Assembly (NCBI RefSeq): GCF_009938205.1
Contig: NZ_AP019655.1
Coordinates: 124,001 to 188,000, forward strand
Length of the DNA stretch: 64,000 nucleotides
Direction: 5' to 3'
Origin: Vibrio panuliri
Lineage (GTDB): Bacteria > Pseudomonadota > Gammaproteobacteria > Enterobacterales > Vibrionaceae
Shown: positions 46,298-56,001 of the stretch, piece after piece
Layout of the letters: every line of letters begins with the position of its first letter
How positions within the stretch are numbered: the first letter of the stretch is position 1
Position numbers and translations under genes: made by a program
Notes under the pieces: model-generated
What the model saw: the letters and a program-made list of their open reading frames with translations, nothing else
The model's database searches: none
What the model was told of the DNA's origin: nothing

Positions 46298-46313
46298 TGC
46301 ACTGGGCGTGCCA
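46298..46313 (-). promoter_or_regulatory. Sigma-54 (-24/-12) promoter of norV-norW
   Basis: On the minus strand TGGCAC-N5-GTGCA, one mismatch from the consensus TGGCAC-N5-TTGCA/T. It is 95 bp before the norV start, on the norV side of the three NorR boxes. Confidence 0.85.
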
Positions 46314-46367
46314 AGTTTTAATTATAAATTAAATCAATAATTTATGTATTTATAATGAGAGAGTTGT

Positions 46368-46422
46368 GTCTATTTAACACTCTTGATTGTTGTTATAAAG
46401 ACACTACAATTGTCGTATTGAC
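46368..46422. promoter_or_regulatory. Three NorR enhancer boxes
   Basis: GT-N7-AC three times: GTCTATTTAAC (46368-46378), GTTATAAAGAC (46392-46402) and GTCGTATTGAC (46412-46422). E. coli NorR is known to bind three GT-N7-AC sites upstream of norV. They lie 55-125 bp from the -24 element, a suitable enhancer distance, and 17 bp from the norR start. Confidence 0.87.
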
Positions 46423-46438
46423 ACAAATGGTATTTGTT

Positions 46439-47971
46439 ATGACTTCATTGATCGCCCAGTGGCTGCATATCACCCAAGACTTGAACTCAGCGCTCACTCG
46501 ACAAGCGCGTTTTGATACATTACTCACGACGATACGAGAGGTACTTAACTGCGATTCGTCTGCTTTGCTGTTATATGAAGATCAGCACTTTAAGCCATTG
46601 GCGATTAACGGGTTGGCAACAGAAGTGCTTGGGCGTCGCTTTTCGATAGAACAACATCCTCGCCTAGAGGCCATTGCGCGAGCTGGTGATATTGTTCGTT
46701 TTCCATCGGATAGTGATTTGCCTGATCCCTATGACGGTTTAATTCCAAATCATGACGATAAACTCCACGTTCATTCCTGTATTGGGTTGCCACTGCTTAT
46801 TGATGATCAATTAATCGGGGCGATCACTATTGATGCATTTGATCCCAACCAGTTTGATAGCCTACGCAATCAAGAGTTACGTTTTATTAGTGCGTTAGCC
46901 GCTGGGGGCTTGCATACGGCGTTACTACTAGAACAATTGGAAACTCAGGCAAGTTTGCCCCGTGAAAGCTACGCGGAAAAACGAACGCTAAGCAACGAAA
47001 TCATTGGTAATTCGAGTGGTATGAAAGCGCTACAAGAGCAAATTGATGCAGTAGCGGATACCGAGCTCTCAGTACTGGTTATGGGGGAGACAGGGGTAGG
47101 TAAAGAGCTGGTTGCCAGTGCTATTCATCATCGATCAAGCCGTGCGAACAAAACCCTGGTTTATCTTAATTGCGCAGCATTACCGGAATCAGTCGCAGAG
47201 AGTGAGTTATTTGGTCATATCAAAGGGGCGTTTACTGGCGCAATCAGTAACCGAAAAGGCAAATTTGAGCAAGCCGATGGCGGAACACTGTTTCTCGATG
47301 AAGTCGGGGAGCTCTCGTTAGAGCTTCAAGCTAAGTTATTGAGAGCGTTGCAGTATGGTGATATTCAACGTGTCGGCGATGATCGACATATTCGCGTCAA
47401 CACGCGTATTGTGGCTGCAACGAATCGAATACTGCACCAAGAGGTGACCGCGGGGCGTTTTCGGGCTGATTTGTACCATCGTCTCAGTGTTTTCCCTCTT
47501 CATGTCCCGCCTTTGCGTGAACGTGAAGGCGATGTGGTGCTATTGGCGGGTTTCTTTGCCGAGCAGTTGAGAAGTAAGTTGGGGCTCAACAGTATCCGCT
47601 TTTCGCCGAGTTTGATTCACGCTTTGCGGGAATATGCATGGCCGGGTAACGTTCGAGAGTTGGAGCATGTGATAAAACGTGCAGGAGTGCTGGCTAAAGC
47701 GAGAACGCACGCCTTAGATATTGAACTAGTCGAGCAAGACTTTGATATAAAGCACCCGACAAGCAGTGTCCAAGGCGAACAAGTGGTTGCACCCAGCTCA
47801 GCGTTTCAACTGAGTGAGCATGGGCTAAAAGAGGCGACAGATTTATTTCAAACCAACCTCATTCTAGAGGTTTTGGAACAGAATCAAGGTAACTGGGCGG
47901 CGACAGCTCGCCAACTAGAGTTGGATAACGGCAACTTACATCGCTTAGCGAAACGGCTTGGAATTAAATAG
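46439..47971 (+). CDS. norR: NO-responsive sigma-54 activator
   Basis: 510 residues in three domains, aligned throughout with E. coli NorR. Residues 1-180: GAF domain that senses NO at mononuclear iron ([31 protein letters not shown]). About 185-425: AAA+ domain with Walker A GETGVGKE (216-223), [15 protein letters not shown] (GAFTGA loop 263-268), LFLDEVGEL (Walker B) and [14 protein letters not shown]. About 460-510: Fis-type helix-turn-helix. Start MTSLIAQW at 46439; a longer frame to 46355 would span the operators. Confidence 0.97.
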   Translation: MTSLIAQWLHITQDLNSALTRQARFDTLLTTIREVLNCDSSALLLYEDQHFKPLAINGLATEVLGRRFSIEQHPRLEAIARAGDIVRFPSDSDLPDPYDGLIPNHDDKLHVHSCIGLPLLIDDQLIGAITIDAFDPNQFDSLRNQELRFISALAAGGLHTALLLEQLETQASLPRESYAEKRTLSNEIIGNSSGMKALQEQIDAVADTELSVLVMGETGVGKELVASAIHHRSSRANKTLVYLNCAALPESVAESELFGHIKGAFTGAISNRKGKFEQADGGTLFLDEVGELSLELQAKLLRALQYGDIQRVGDDRHIRVNTRIVAATNRILHQEVTAGRFRADLYHRLSVFPLHVPPLREREGDVVLLAGFFAEQLRSKLGLNSIRFSPSLIHALREYAWPGNVRELEHVIKRAGVLAKARTHALDIELVEQDFDIKHPTSSVQGEQVVAPSSAFQLSEHGLKEATDLFQTNLILEVLEQNQGNWAATARQLELDNGNLHRLAKRLGIK

Positions 47972-47986
47972 TCTGCTGATTTTGGC

Positions 47987-48400
47987 TTAGTCGCGCACTC
48001 GACCGCGTAAGGATTTCGTCTGCGCTTTCATTCCTTTGGCTTTTAAACGGCGCTCTTTTGATGCGCGTGTGGGTTTCGTTGCTCGACGCGCTTTTTGCAC
48101 CACCATCGCTGCGCGAATGATATCGGCTAAACGCGCTAGCGCATCCTCTTTGTTTTGCTCTTGAGTTCGATATTGCTGCGCTTTGATGGTAATGACTCCG
48201 TCTTTGGAAATACGTGAATCGCTGATTGCCAACAAACGCTCTTTGTAAATCGCAGGGAGGGTAGAGTGCTTAATATCAAACTGGAGATGAATCGCACTGG
48301 AGACTTTGTTGACGTTTTGTCCGCCCGAACCTTGAGCGCGAATCGCCGTCATCTGGATTTCCCAGTCGTTTAAGCTAACAGTGTTGGATATTTTAAGCAT
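47987..48400 (-). CDS. arfB: Alternative ribosome rescue factor, peptidyl-tRNA hydrolase
   Basis: 137 residues. The GGQ motif (26-28, [14 protein letters not shown]) hydrolyses peptidyl-tRNA on stalled ribosomes; the basic C-terminal tail ([21 protein letters not shown]) enters the mRNA channel. Aligned with E. coli ArfB/YaeJ from MLKISNTV, hence the start at 48400. Convergent with norR, only 15 bp away. Confidence 0.95.
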   Translation of the reverse strand: MLKISNTVSLNDWEIQMTAIRAQGSGGQNVNKVSSAIHLQFDIKHSTLPAIYKERLLAISDSRISKDGVITIKAQQYRTQEQNKEDALARLADIIRAAMVVQKARRATKPTRASKERRLKAKGMKAQTKSLRGRVRD

Positions 48401-48421
48401 AACTCGTGATTGCATCGATAA

Positions 48422-48450
48422 TAAAACAAAGCCACAGCATGGCTGTGGCT
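48422..48450 (-). terminator. Terminator of the S33 peptidase gene
   Basis: Perfect nine-base stem AGCCACAGC / GCTGTGGCT with ATG loop, T-rich exit (TTGTTTTAT) on the minus strand. Confidence 0.85.
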
Positions 48451-48484
48451 GAGTGTACACGAACTGAGTTGATTCTGCAGAGCT

Positions 48485-49783
48485 TTAGACTAAGTTCACC
48501 GCCGTTTGATTGCCCATTGCAATGAGGGTATCGAGAATACGCTCGCCATCAGCGCGCAAACCATTGTGCTCATATTCATTGGTAATCCATGCTTTGGCAT
48601 TAGGCATGGTTGCTAAAGTTTCACGGCTGAAGTCCATTTCGACAAACATATCATCCGCGTAGACGGCACAACTGACAGGGACTTTATTGTTCGCAAGTTG
48701 AATTGGGTCGTAGAGCGCTTGCCAATCGGTTTTGTTTGCCAAAATATCTGCCGCCTGTTGAAGCGGTTGTAAGTTCTTATATTGCTCAAACATCCAAGGG
48801 AAGACCATTTCGCCGGTAAACAGGAATGGCTGACCTTTCTGGTAATGAAAGTGAGGATGTTGATCTCGTACGCGATGCGCGCTCCAGTTTGAGGCAAAGC
48901 CTTGGCAGTAGATCGACTCGTGCAAGATGGCGTAAATCGGATTGGTTTGAAATCCCTGTTCAGCCAGCATCGCATTGAGGAACTCGTAGCGTAGATGCTT
49001 AGTTCCTTGAATATCGACGAACGCGTTCTCTAATAGGTAGTAAGTACTTACAAAACTGCCACTCATACCAAAGTTAATGCCGATTTGCTGAAACTGCTCC
49101 ACAGTAAAGCGCTGACCGTTCGGTAGATACTCGTCGTTATCAATCAGGTGATCCGCTATCGCTTGGCAAAGCGCTTGAGCTTTTGGGAACTGAGCAAAGA
49201 AGGCTTGGTTTTTATCCAAAGTGCGCTTAAAGGTAGCATGGTAAACGTCATCAATATGACGTGATAGAGAGGGAACGCCTCCGGTGATATAGCTGCGCAG
49301 CAGGCTTTGTGGGAATAGCGACAAATAGGTCAGTGAGCAGAAGCCACCAAAACTTTGACCAATGATTGCCCACTGCTTGACGCCAAACTGCTCGCGGATT
49401 ATCTCTGCATCTCGAACGATACTGTCAGCACGAAAATAGCTCAAATAGTCAGCTTGTTGCTCAGGTGTCAGCGCCGCTAGTGTCTGATGAGAGATTACAG
49501 AACTGTTACCTGTACCGCGCTGGTCAAGTAGCAAAACACGATACTCTTGGAGTGCGCGCTTTATCCACCCGCTGTGACCTGTCGGGCGTAGGGCTGGAAA
49601 GCCAGGACCACCTTGGAAAAAGACCAACCATGGTTTTTGACTCTGCTCATCTTCAACCAAACGAACTTCGCGAGCAAATACAGTTAGTTGCCCTTTGTTC
49701 GGTTGGCTATGATCTAATGGGACAGAAAAATAATGAGGTAGGTAGTGTAATCCATCATCGATAAATGCATGTGCGTATTGCAT
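48485..49783 (-). CDS. S33 family alpha/beta hydrolase (prolyl aminopeptidase-like)
   Basis: 432 residues. Alpha/beta hydrolase core: FFQGGPGFPALRP (oxyanion HGGPG-like), LLDQRGTGNSS, nucleophile GQSFGG (Ser about 143), and a late ADDMFVEMDF and NEYEHNGLR (Asp and His). This order is typical of proline iminopeptidases, which remove N-terminal Pro from peptides. No signal peptide. Exact specificity is not certain. Confidence 0.86.
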   Translation of the reverse strand: MQYAHAFIDDGLHYLPHYFSVPLDHSQPNKGQLTVFAREVRLVEDEQSQKPWLVFFQGGPGFPALRPTGHSGWIKRALQEYRVLLLDQRGTGNSSVISHQTLAALTPEQQADYLSYFRADSIVRDAEIIREQFGVKQWAIIGQSFGGFCSLTYLSLFPQSLLRSYITGGVPSLSRHIDDVYHATFKRTLDKNQAFFAQFPKAQALCQAIADHLIDNDEYLPNGQRFTVEQFQQIGINFGMSGSFVSTYYLLENAFVDIQGTKHLRYEFLNAMLAEQGFQTNPIYAILHESIYCQGFASNWSAHRVRDQHPHFHYQKGQPFLFTGEMVFPWMFEQYKNLQPLQQAADILANKTDWQALYDPIQLANNKVPVSCAVYADDMFVEMDFSRETLATMPNAKAWITNEYEHNGLRADGERILDTLIAMGNQTAVNLV

Positions 49784-50019
49784 GTTTTGTTCCTAGTTTT
49801 CGCGGTTGTTGTCGATTTCCCGCTGTGAAATATCTGTACCAAGTCATGTTAGGTGATTGATGGAAAGATTGATATGCAGCTTGTCCGATTTGCAATTAAA
49901 AAACGGACAATGCAAGTGACTGCTATTCACAAATGAGTTAGTCTATATTTTAAGTTGTTACGTACTTGTTATTTGTGTAATTTTACAGTTAGCAGGTATT
50001 TGAAGCTGGGGAGGAGTAG

Positions 50020-50784
50020 ATGACTGATATCGCAGGGTACCATCGAGCAACAATCCAAAAACGTACGGATTGGACCGACCAAGTGTTCAGTTTGCGGGTT
50101 ACTGGCGCTCCACTGCGCTTCAAAGCAGGGCAATTTACTAAGCTTGCATTACCTGATGAGAGTGGTGGGGTTACTGCGCGTGCATACTCGCTAGTGAATG
50201 CACCACTCACGACCTCAGATATGTTGGAGTTTTTAATTGTTTCAGCGCCGCAAGGCAAACTCAGCCCTAAGTTACAGCAGTTGCAAGAGGGTGATACGAT
50301 TTATGTTGCCCAATCTGCTCATGGCGACTTAATTTTTGATACCATCCCAAAACAAACCAAAACGCTTTGGTTGCTCTCAACTGGCACCGGGATTGGTCCA
50401 TTTTTATCACTACTGGATGATATTAGTTTCCGACCTGCTTGTGAGAAAATCATTCTAGTTCACGGCGTCCGTGAAGAATCGGACTTAGTTTACCGTTACT
50501 TAATTGATCAACTTGTCCATGAGTATCAGGGGCGACTTACCTATCAGCCAGTTGTGTCGCGCCAGAAAGTTGATGGGGCGTTATATGGGCGTATTACTCG
50601 CCTAATTGAACGAGGGGAGTTAACTGAGCAGTGCAAGGCTGAATTTTCCGTTGATGACAGCTTTGTGATGCTGTGTGGTAACCCTGAGATGATCAAAGAC
50701 AGTGTTGGCGTACTAACCCAGCTCGGTTTAACCAAGCATCGCGCAATGCAACCGGGAAATATTATATTTGAGCGCTATTGGTAG
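50020..50784 (+). CDS. fpr: Ferredoxin/flavodoxin-NADP+ reductase
   Basis: 254 residues, FAD and NADP domains: RAYSLVNAP (FAD), STGTGIGPFLSLL (NADP phosphate), LVHGVREESDLVYR, CGNPEMI and a terminal aromatic ERYW typical of bacterial Fpr. It reduces flavodoxin or ferredoxin with NADPH. GGGAGGAG precedes the ATG. Its stop almost touches the convergent gene at 50789. Confidence 0.93.
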   Translation: MTDIAGYHRATIQKRTDWTDQVFSLRVTGAPLRFKAGQFTKLALPDESGGVTARAYSLVNAPLTTSDMLEFLIVSAPQGKLSPKLQQLQEGDTIYVAQSAHGDLIFDTIPKQTKTLWLLSTGTGIGPFLSLLDDISFRPACEKIILVHGVREESDLVYRYLIDQLVHEYQGRLTYQPVVSRQKVDGALYGRITRLIERGELTEQCKAEFSVDDSFVMLCGNPEMIKDSVGVLTQLGLTKHRAMQPGNIIFERYW

Positions 50785-50788
50785 TGCT

Positions 50789-51124
50789 CTATCTGTCATA
50801 TGAGACTTGGTCTAACGCCCAAAAGTCGAGGGTATGATTAACCTCTTTACAGCGACCTTTAAGGATTTGGTAGTTGGGATCGTAGTTATCGCCTAGATAA
50901 GTTGTGCGTATCATTTCGCCTGTTTTAAGATCAACTTGTGAAATGACTCGCCCCTTGAAGTTCTGAAACAGTACGAACTGTTCGCTTTGATAAATTTTCT
51001 GCGGACGGTAGTAGAGAAAGGTGTCTTTAGTTTCTAGAAGCTCACATTTTAAAGGCAGCGAATCGGGACCCGTTGACGCTGGAGAGGTGGTGAGAAGCAA
51101 TACTGTCAAAACAAAACTATTCAT
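50789..51124 (-). CDS. Hypothetical exported protein (111 residues)
   Basis: Family not recognised. A hydrophobic N-terminus (FVLTVLLLTTSPAS) suggests a signal peptide with cleavage near residue 18. The mature part is about 90 residues with two Cys (PLKCELLE and KGRCKEV), possibly disulphide-bonded, and predicted beta structure. Convergent with fpr, no operon partner. Confidence 0.65.
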   Translation of the reverse strand: MNSFVLTVLLLTTSPASTGPDSLPLKCELLETKDTFLYYRPQKIYQSEQFVLFQNFKGRVISQVDLKTGEMIRTTYLGDNYDPNYQILKGRCKEVNHTLDFWALDQVSYDR

Positions 51125-51440
51125 ACTCTACCCTCATTGAGATCTACCCGTCTTAGTTGAAGTTGCCGAGCTATCCCCCGTTCACCTCAACTCATATCAC
51201 ATCGTTTACTTAGGCTCAGCGGCGCGCCCCTTTTTTGCCTGACTGCATAAGTTTCCGTGTTACTTAAGTATAGGACTCCCTCAGCGCAGATGAGCAAACT
51301 TATTCGGCTTAATAAAGTATGGCGCATTTTAAGGGTGAGACAGGTTTTTCATATGTTGAGAAATACAGGTGTTGTTTTGCTCGTGGTGGTCAATGATTAC
51401 GCGTTACTCTGTATCAAGAGATAGATGGAGTGATCAAACA
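51125..51440. other. Gene-free region between two unknown genes
   Basis: 316 bp. No hairpin, operator or credible small frame seen. It should hold the divergent promoters of 50789-51124 and 51441-51797. Confidence 0.45.
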
Positions 51441-51797
51441 ATGAACTTAATCGTCAATGTACACAAAGGCGTGCGAAAGCAAGGCTTCGAAATGGCGACA
51501 CGACAGGCTTGGAAATGTGGTATTCGAGCCAACCTGGTCAATCGAGTGATAGGGGTGGCAAAAGGGCAAATTGTCTGTGTGGTAGAAGGTGTGCGTGCTG
51601 AATTATCCACTCCGCTTAATAACCCATTGCATAGTGATGAGAAGCAAGGTCGCTACATCTTTATCGGCGGCGTCTGTTGGGAGCCAAACTCTTTACTTGC
51701 TCCGGGATTTCCAGACTTTATGTTTATGCATATCCGGAGTTTGGGTAGCAAACATAAATATATGACAGATGATGAGTTGTTCCTTAACTTGGCGTAG
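51441..51797 (+). CDS. Hypothetical protein (118 residues)
   Basis: Family not recognised. Soluble, no signal or membrane span; basic N-terminus (VHKGVRKQGFEMATRQAWKCGIRAN), then KGQIVCVVEGVRAEL, YIFIGGVCWEP and FPDFMFMHIRSL. Two other in-frame starts upstream (51369, 51393) are possible; ATG 51441 has GAGTG at fair spacing. It lies back to back with nagB, separated by a terminator. Confidence 0.6.
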   Translation: MNLIVNVHKGVRKQGFEMATRQAWKCGIRANLVNRVIGVAKGQIVCVVEGVRAELSTPLNNPLHSDEKQGRYIFIGGVCWEPNSLLAPGFPDFMFMHIRSLGSKHKYMTDDELFLNLA

Positions 51798-51822
51798 CAA
51801 CTCAGCCTAAATCAAATGCAAT

Positions 51823-51846
51823 AAAAAAGGAGGCCTTGGCCTCCTT
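51823..51846 (-). terminator. Terminator of nagB (both strands)
   Basis: Perfect nine-base stem AAGGAGGCC / GGCCTCCTT with a TT loop; six A on the left give the minus-strand T tract. Confidence 0.92.
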
Positions 51847-51866
51847 CTTCGATCATCAAGGTTTAA

Positions 51867-52667
51867 TTAGAAACCTTTGATGTTTTCTGCTTCAAGTTCA
51901 GTAAAGTACTTCACTGTTTTAACTTTCAACTCTTGAGTTGAAGGCTCGTCACATACGATAACTGCTTTCGGGTGTAGTTGAAGAGCAGAAACCGTCCATA
52001 GGTGGTTTACGCTACCTTCTACCGCTGCTTCAAGAGCAAGTGCTTTGTTATGACCCGTTACAAGAATCATTACTTCTTCTGCGTCTAGCAGTGTACCCAC
52101 ACCGATAGTTAGTGCGAATTTTGGTACTTGATTGATGTCACCATCAAAGAAGCGAGAGTTCGCAATACGAGTATCTTCAGTCAGTGTTTTGATGCGTGTA
52201 CGAGAAGACAATGATGATGCTGGCTCGTTAAATGCGATGTGACCGTCGTTACCTACGCCACCCATGAATAGATTGATCTTGCCGAAAGACTTGATTTTGT
52301 CTTCGTAGCGTTTGCATTCAACTTCGTGGTCAGTTGCGTTGCCATCAAGCAGGTTGATGTTTTCTTCTTGGATATCAATGTGATTGAAGAAGTTATTGTA
52401 CATGAATGAACGGTATGATTCTGGGTGATCCGCTGGGATACCAATGTACTCATCCATATTGAAAGTCACAACGTGTTTAAAGCTTACTTCACCAGCTTGG
52501 TAAAGTTCGATCAATGCTTTGTATGTTGCTAGTGGTGTACCACCTGTTGGTAAACCAAGAACAAATGGGCGTTCTGCTGTTGGTTTGAAATCGTTAATAC
52601 GTTTTACAATGTGTGCTGCTGCCCATTTACCTACTTGTGCTGCTTGTTTAAGCGGGATAAGTCTCAT
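51867..52667 (-). CDS. nagB: Glucosamine-6-phosphate deaminase
   Basis: Converts glucosamine 6-phosphate to fructose 6-phosphate and ammonia, the last step of N-acetylglucosamine use. 266 residues, same length as E. coli Nag[10 protein letters not shown] (phosphate), catalytic Asp72 in NMDEYIG, and [14 protein letters not shown] (His and Glu of the active site) are present. A NagC-like operator is 40 bp upstream. No nagA or nagE is adjacent, as is usual for Vibrio nagB. Confidence 0.97.
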   Translation of the reverse strand: MRLIPLKQAAQVGKWAAAHIVKRINDFKPTAERPFVLGLPTGGTPLATYKALIELYQAGEVSFKHVVTFNMDEYIGIPADHPESYRSFMYNNFFNHIDIQEENINLLDGNATDHEVECKRYEDKIKSFGKINLFMGGVGNDGHIAFNEPASSLSSRTRIKTLTEDTRIANSRFFDGDINQVPKFALTIGVGTLLDAEEVMILVTGHNKALALEAAVEGSVNHLWTVSALQLHPKAVIVCDEPSTQELKVKTVKYFTELEAENIKGF

Positions 52668-53068
52668 TTTCTGCCCCTGATAATTAGAATTCGGTATGTC
52701 GTATCATTATTTTGCATTATAAAATAAGTGATTTTGAACTGCTATTGTTTTCGGTCAAATTTTGTTGTTTCTTTTTAAAAATACCGCTTGCTGTCAAAGA
52801 GCATACGTTTGCGTGTTGATTTTTTGTAAATTTATACCAGTTTGCCAAGATGATTTTTTATTCGGCGAACTATCAATAGTAACAGTGAAATCGATATGAT
52901 ATGGAGCAAGAAAAGCGCATAAAATCCGTAACATTATCGCCAATTCGTCATCATTAGCATATCCTAGAGACTGGCAGAGAAACATAACATCACGGCTTTA
53001 CTTTTCTGTTGTTCAGCCGATACGGGGATATACAATTCAGTGTTAAACGCTAAGTGTGAAGCTAATTA
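52668..53068. other. Gene-free divergent region upstream of nagB
   Basis: 401 bp, AT-rich. It contains the NagC-like dyad (52707-52727). A leftward 63-codon frame (52794-52985) has no family features and a poor start; I do not call it. Confidence 0.6.
52707..52727. promoter_or_regulatory. NagC-like operator
   Basis: Perfect seven-base dyad TTATTTT / AAAATAA separated by seven bases. NagC/Mlc operators have TTATTT and AAATAA half sites about nine bases apart. Position 40-60 bp before the nagB start fits a repressor site. Confidence 0.72.
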
Positions 53069-54283
53069 ATGAATATGATGGGAATCGCCATTGGGGCGAC
53101 CGGACTGATTTTGCTGCTGCTTTTTGGTTGGATGCTTGTGATTTCAATGCGCCAGAGGCGACAAGAGATCGAGCGAAGACAGCGAGAGATTTCATATCGC
53201 AAAGCGATGGAACGAAATCGTAAGCAGGAGCGAGAAGAGCGTGTGCGAAAGGCAGAGGCCGGGGATATCTCGATGATTCTCTATCTCGCCAAAGAGGAAG
53301 AGAGAACCAACCTTCGTAAAGCGATGCTTTGGTACCAGAAAGCCGCGTATCTCGATAGTGTCACTGGTATGTATGGCATCATCCGCATCAGTGACAAAAT
53401 GAAAGAAGATATCGTACTACGTCAACAGGCTAAGTATTGGCGCACGGCGGTTGCGGCCATCGAAGGGGATTTGCAAGCGAAGTACGACACGGCAGAAGCG
53501 CTATTCTACGGACGTGGTGTCGACCAGAACACTGATAAAGCCTATCGCTTTATGGAAGAAGCGGCCAAGCTGCAATACATTCCCGCGATGCTGTTTTTGG
53601 GCGATTGGTTCATTGCAGATAATAACCCAGAGCCATCGCCAGAAACCTCATTTCAATGGTATTTACAGGCAACCAAGTTTAAAAGTAACGAAGGTCGTAT
53701 GAAATTGGGGCTAAGTTACATCCGTGGCAATGGTGTTGAAGCCGATTTTATGCGGGGGTGCTACTGGTTAGAGCGGGCGGGAGAGAAAGGTTATACCCCT
53801 GCGATGCTAAAAGCGGGTGAGAGTTGGCTTGAACATAGCCGTCAAGGTAAGTTTATTGCCTATATTTGGCTGTTCTTAGCTGGGCAGTTAGGTAATGATG
53901 AAGCGCGTATGTTACGTGACAAAGTCTCATTGACCATTAGTGTTGATACGGTGGTCGGGCTACAATCTTTAGCGAAACCAATGCTTAAACGTATACGTGA
54001 AAACAAAGTGGGTAAGCACGCATTGATCAAATCGCTGAACCGCCTGTATAAGCGAGAGCTTGACTATCTTGCTTATGATATTGCTCCGCCAGTGACTGAG
54101 ATTGACGCGATGCAAGATGTATTAGAGGCTGAAGCTGGCGCAGAGGATGTCGATACCGCAACCCTACAGCTTTTTGATGAACCAGATAATCCAGGTGAGC
54201 CATTGACGGTCACCGATGAGGCGGATAATCAGGTTGCCAAACTGGATTTCTCCCATTCAGCGATGGATCAACCTCAACGCTAA
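53069..54283 (+). CDS. Membrane-anchored Sel1-repeat protein
   Basis: 404 residues: membrane span about 6-27, a charged Arg/Glu coiled stretch (about 28-65), then Sel1-like repeats (about 66-260) such as AKYDTAEALFYGRGVDQNTDKAYRFMEEAA and GRMKLGLSYIRGNGVEADFMRGCYWLERAG, and an acidic C-terminus. Sel1 repeats bind other proteins; the partner is unknown. It faces nagB across 401 bp. Terminator follows. Confidence 0.82.
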   Translation: MNMMGIAIGATGLILLLLFGWMLVISMRQRRQEIERRQREISYRKAMERNRKQEREERVRKAEAGDISMILYLAKEEERTNLRKAMLWYQKAAYLDSVTGMYGIIRISDKMKEDIVLRQQAKYWRTAVAAIEGDLQAKYDTAEALFYGRGVDQNTDKAYRFMEEAAKLQYIPAMLFLGDWFIADNNPEPSPETSFQWYLQATKFKSNEGRMKLGLSYIRGNGVEADFMRGCYWLERAGEKGYTPAMLKAGESWLEHSRQGKFIAYIWLFLAGQLGNDEARMLRDKVSLTISVDTVVGLQSLAKPMLKRIRENKVGKHALIKSLNRLYKRELDYLAYDIAPPVTEIDAMQDVLEAEAGAEDVDTATLQLFDEPDNPGEPLTVTDEADNQVAKLDFSHSAMDQPQR

Positions 54284-54291
54284 TATGAGAA

Positions 54292-54328
54292 CAAAAAAAA
54301 CGAGTGTAGCGATACACTCGTTTTTTTA
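54292..54328. terminator. Bidirectional terminator
   Basis: Perfect stem CGAGTGT / ACACTCG (54301-54320) extended by the flanking A and T runs (54293-54300, 54321-54327). Serves the Sel1 gene and possibly sstT. Confidence 0.93.
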
Positions 54329-54399
54329 TTTGCTGTGATTGCAATTTAAGTGCTTACATCGTGTGTAAAGCTATCACCTCTGACTGAACCCTATAGGGA

Positions 54400-55623
54400 T
54401 TAGCTAGGGCGATTTTCTTGTTGTTTTTGCTTACATACTGCAGCGGTAAAGATGACGTCAGTTGAGCTGTTTAGCGCAGTCTCAGCTGAGTCTTGAATTA
54501 CGCCGATAATAAAGCCAACCGCTACGACCTGCATTGCAATCTCGTTTGGAATACCGAATAACCCACATGCAAGAGGGATGAGCAGTAGAGAACCACCCGC
54601 GACGCCTGAGGCACCACATGCCGATACGGCTGCAACAATACTCAGTAATAGCGCGGTTAGCAGGTCAATCTCGATACCTACGGTGTGCACCGCGGCAAGG
54701 GTTAATACTGTGATGGTAATGGCGGCACCACCCATGTTGATTGTTGCGCCAAGCGGGATAGAGACAGAGTACGTATCTTCATCAAGCTTAAGCTTTTCAC
54801 ACAGCGCCATATTGACCGGAATATTTGCCGCACTTGAACGGGTAAAGAAGGCTGTGACACCGCTCTCTCGCAGGCATTGGAAAACCAATGGATACGGATT
54901 TTCACGCGTTTTCGCGAACACGATCATTGGGTTTACGACAAGGGCGATGATGGCCATTGCGCCAAGAAGAACCGCAAGTAGATGGGCGTAACCAGCTAAC
55001 GCTGAGAAACCTGTTGTCGCCAGTGTAGAGGAAACAAGACCAAAGATACCAAATGGCGCTAAACGAATGATAAAGCGTACGATTTGTGAAATACCATGGC
55101 TTAAGTCTTCGAACAGGGCTTTGGTTGACGCTGAGGCATGATTTAATGCCAAGCCAAGTGCGATTGCCCACGCCAAAATACCGATATAGTTGGCATTTTT
55201 CAGCGCATTAATTGGGTTGTCGACCAATTGGAATAGTAAGGTATAAAGCACTTCACCAATTCCCTGCGGTGGGGTTGCTCCTTCAGCACCAGAAACCAGA
55301 GTCAAAGTGGTAGGGAAAAGAAAACTCATGGTGACTGCGGTCAACGCAGCGGCGAACGTACCAAACAGGTAGAGAGCAACGATTGGACGCATGTAGGTGT
55401 GTTGGTTTTTCTTTTGGTTGGCAATTGAGGCCGCAACCAGAATGAAAACCAGAATTGGAGCGACAGCTTTCAATGCGCCAACAAACAATTGGCCTAGCAT
55501 GCCTACGCTTTCGGCTTGTTGTGGGGCAATGATAGAAAATGCGACACCTAAGATGATACCGGCTAGGATCTGGAGCACCAGATTGCCACGGGCAAGCCGC
55601 GCGAGAAAAGAGTTGTAAAGCAT
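54400..55623 (-). CDS. sstT: Na+/serine-threonine symporter
   Basis: 407 residues, DAACS family fold but of the SstT branch: [12 protein letters not shown]-like start ([17 protein letters not shown]), [13 protein letters not shown] (HP1), [15 protein letters not shown] (NMGG instead of NMDGT), and [14 protein letters not shown] (HP2). Imports Ser and Thr with Na+. Upstream 278 bp appear to hold only the promoter. Confidence 0.94.
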   Translation of the reverse strand: MLYNSFLARLARGNLVLQILAGIILGVAFSIIAPQQAESVGMLGQLFVGALKAVAPILVFILVAASIANQKKNQHTYMRPIVALYLFGTFAAALTAVTMSFLFPTTLTLVSGAEGATPPQGIGEVLYTLLFQLVDNPINALKNANYIGILAWAIALGLALNHASASTKALFEDLSHGISQIVRFIIRLAPFGIFGLVSSTLATTGFSALAGYAHLLAVLLGAMAIIALVVNPMIVFAKTRENPYPLVFQCLRESGVTAFFTRSSAANIPVNMALCEKLKLDEDTYSVSIPLGATINMGGAAITITVLTLAAVHTVGIEIDLLTALLLSIVAAVSACGASGVAGGSLLLIPLACGLFGIPNEIAMQVVAVGFIIGVIQDSAETALNSSTDVIFTAAVCKQKQQENRPS

Positions 55624-56001
55624 AATAAATCCTGCATTTTGCTTAAGTCTATTCTATTGCTATGTCGAGGTAGCTTTTCGAGTCAGAGAACCTTTTTGTG
55701 CCTTGTTCGTCAGTCGCTATAGGGCGAAAAACCGTCGAATTTGCAGATTGGAAAGTGTTCTTGGTTCGGCAAAGTCATCTCGAAACGTGAATAGGCTCTG
55801 TTTATTTTTTATAAAGTATCTTCAACGAACGGAAGTGAAGGCATCAATACTATCCTCCTGAGATATTGTGTCTAGGAATAATTCAAAAATAGCACTTAAT
55901 ATTGATAATAATGACATTATCGAAATCTAATGTTGTTAAATTGCCTTATTTCATGCACAAAAAAGGGGCTAATGCCCCTTGTTTTATATGCAAACTATCG
56001 G
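55624..56001. other. Gene-free region upstream of sstT
   Basis: 378 bp. It carries the sstT promoter region and, at 55959-55980, the terminator of the rsgA gene. A rightward 75-codon frame (55902-56129) overlaps rsgA antisense and is not a gene. Confidence 0.55.
55959..55980 (-). terminator. Terminator of rsgA
   Basis: Stem AAGGGGC / GCCCCTT with a TAAT loop and six T on the minus strand, 22 bp after the rsgA stop. Confidence 0.9.

Noticed and set aside
46355-46438. 28-residue N-terminal extension of NorR
   Set aside because: It would run through all three NorR boxes, and E. coli NorR aligns from MTSLIAQW.
52794-52985. Leftward 63-codon frame upstream of nagB
   Set aside because: No ribosome site or domain; AT-rich promoter region.
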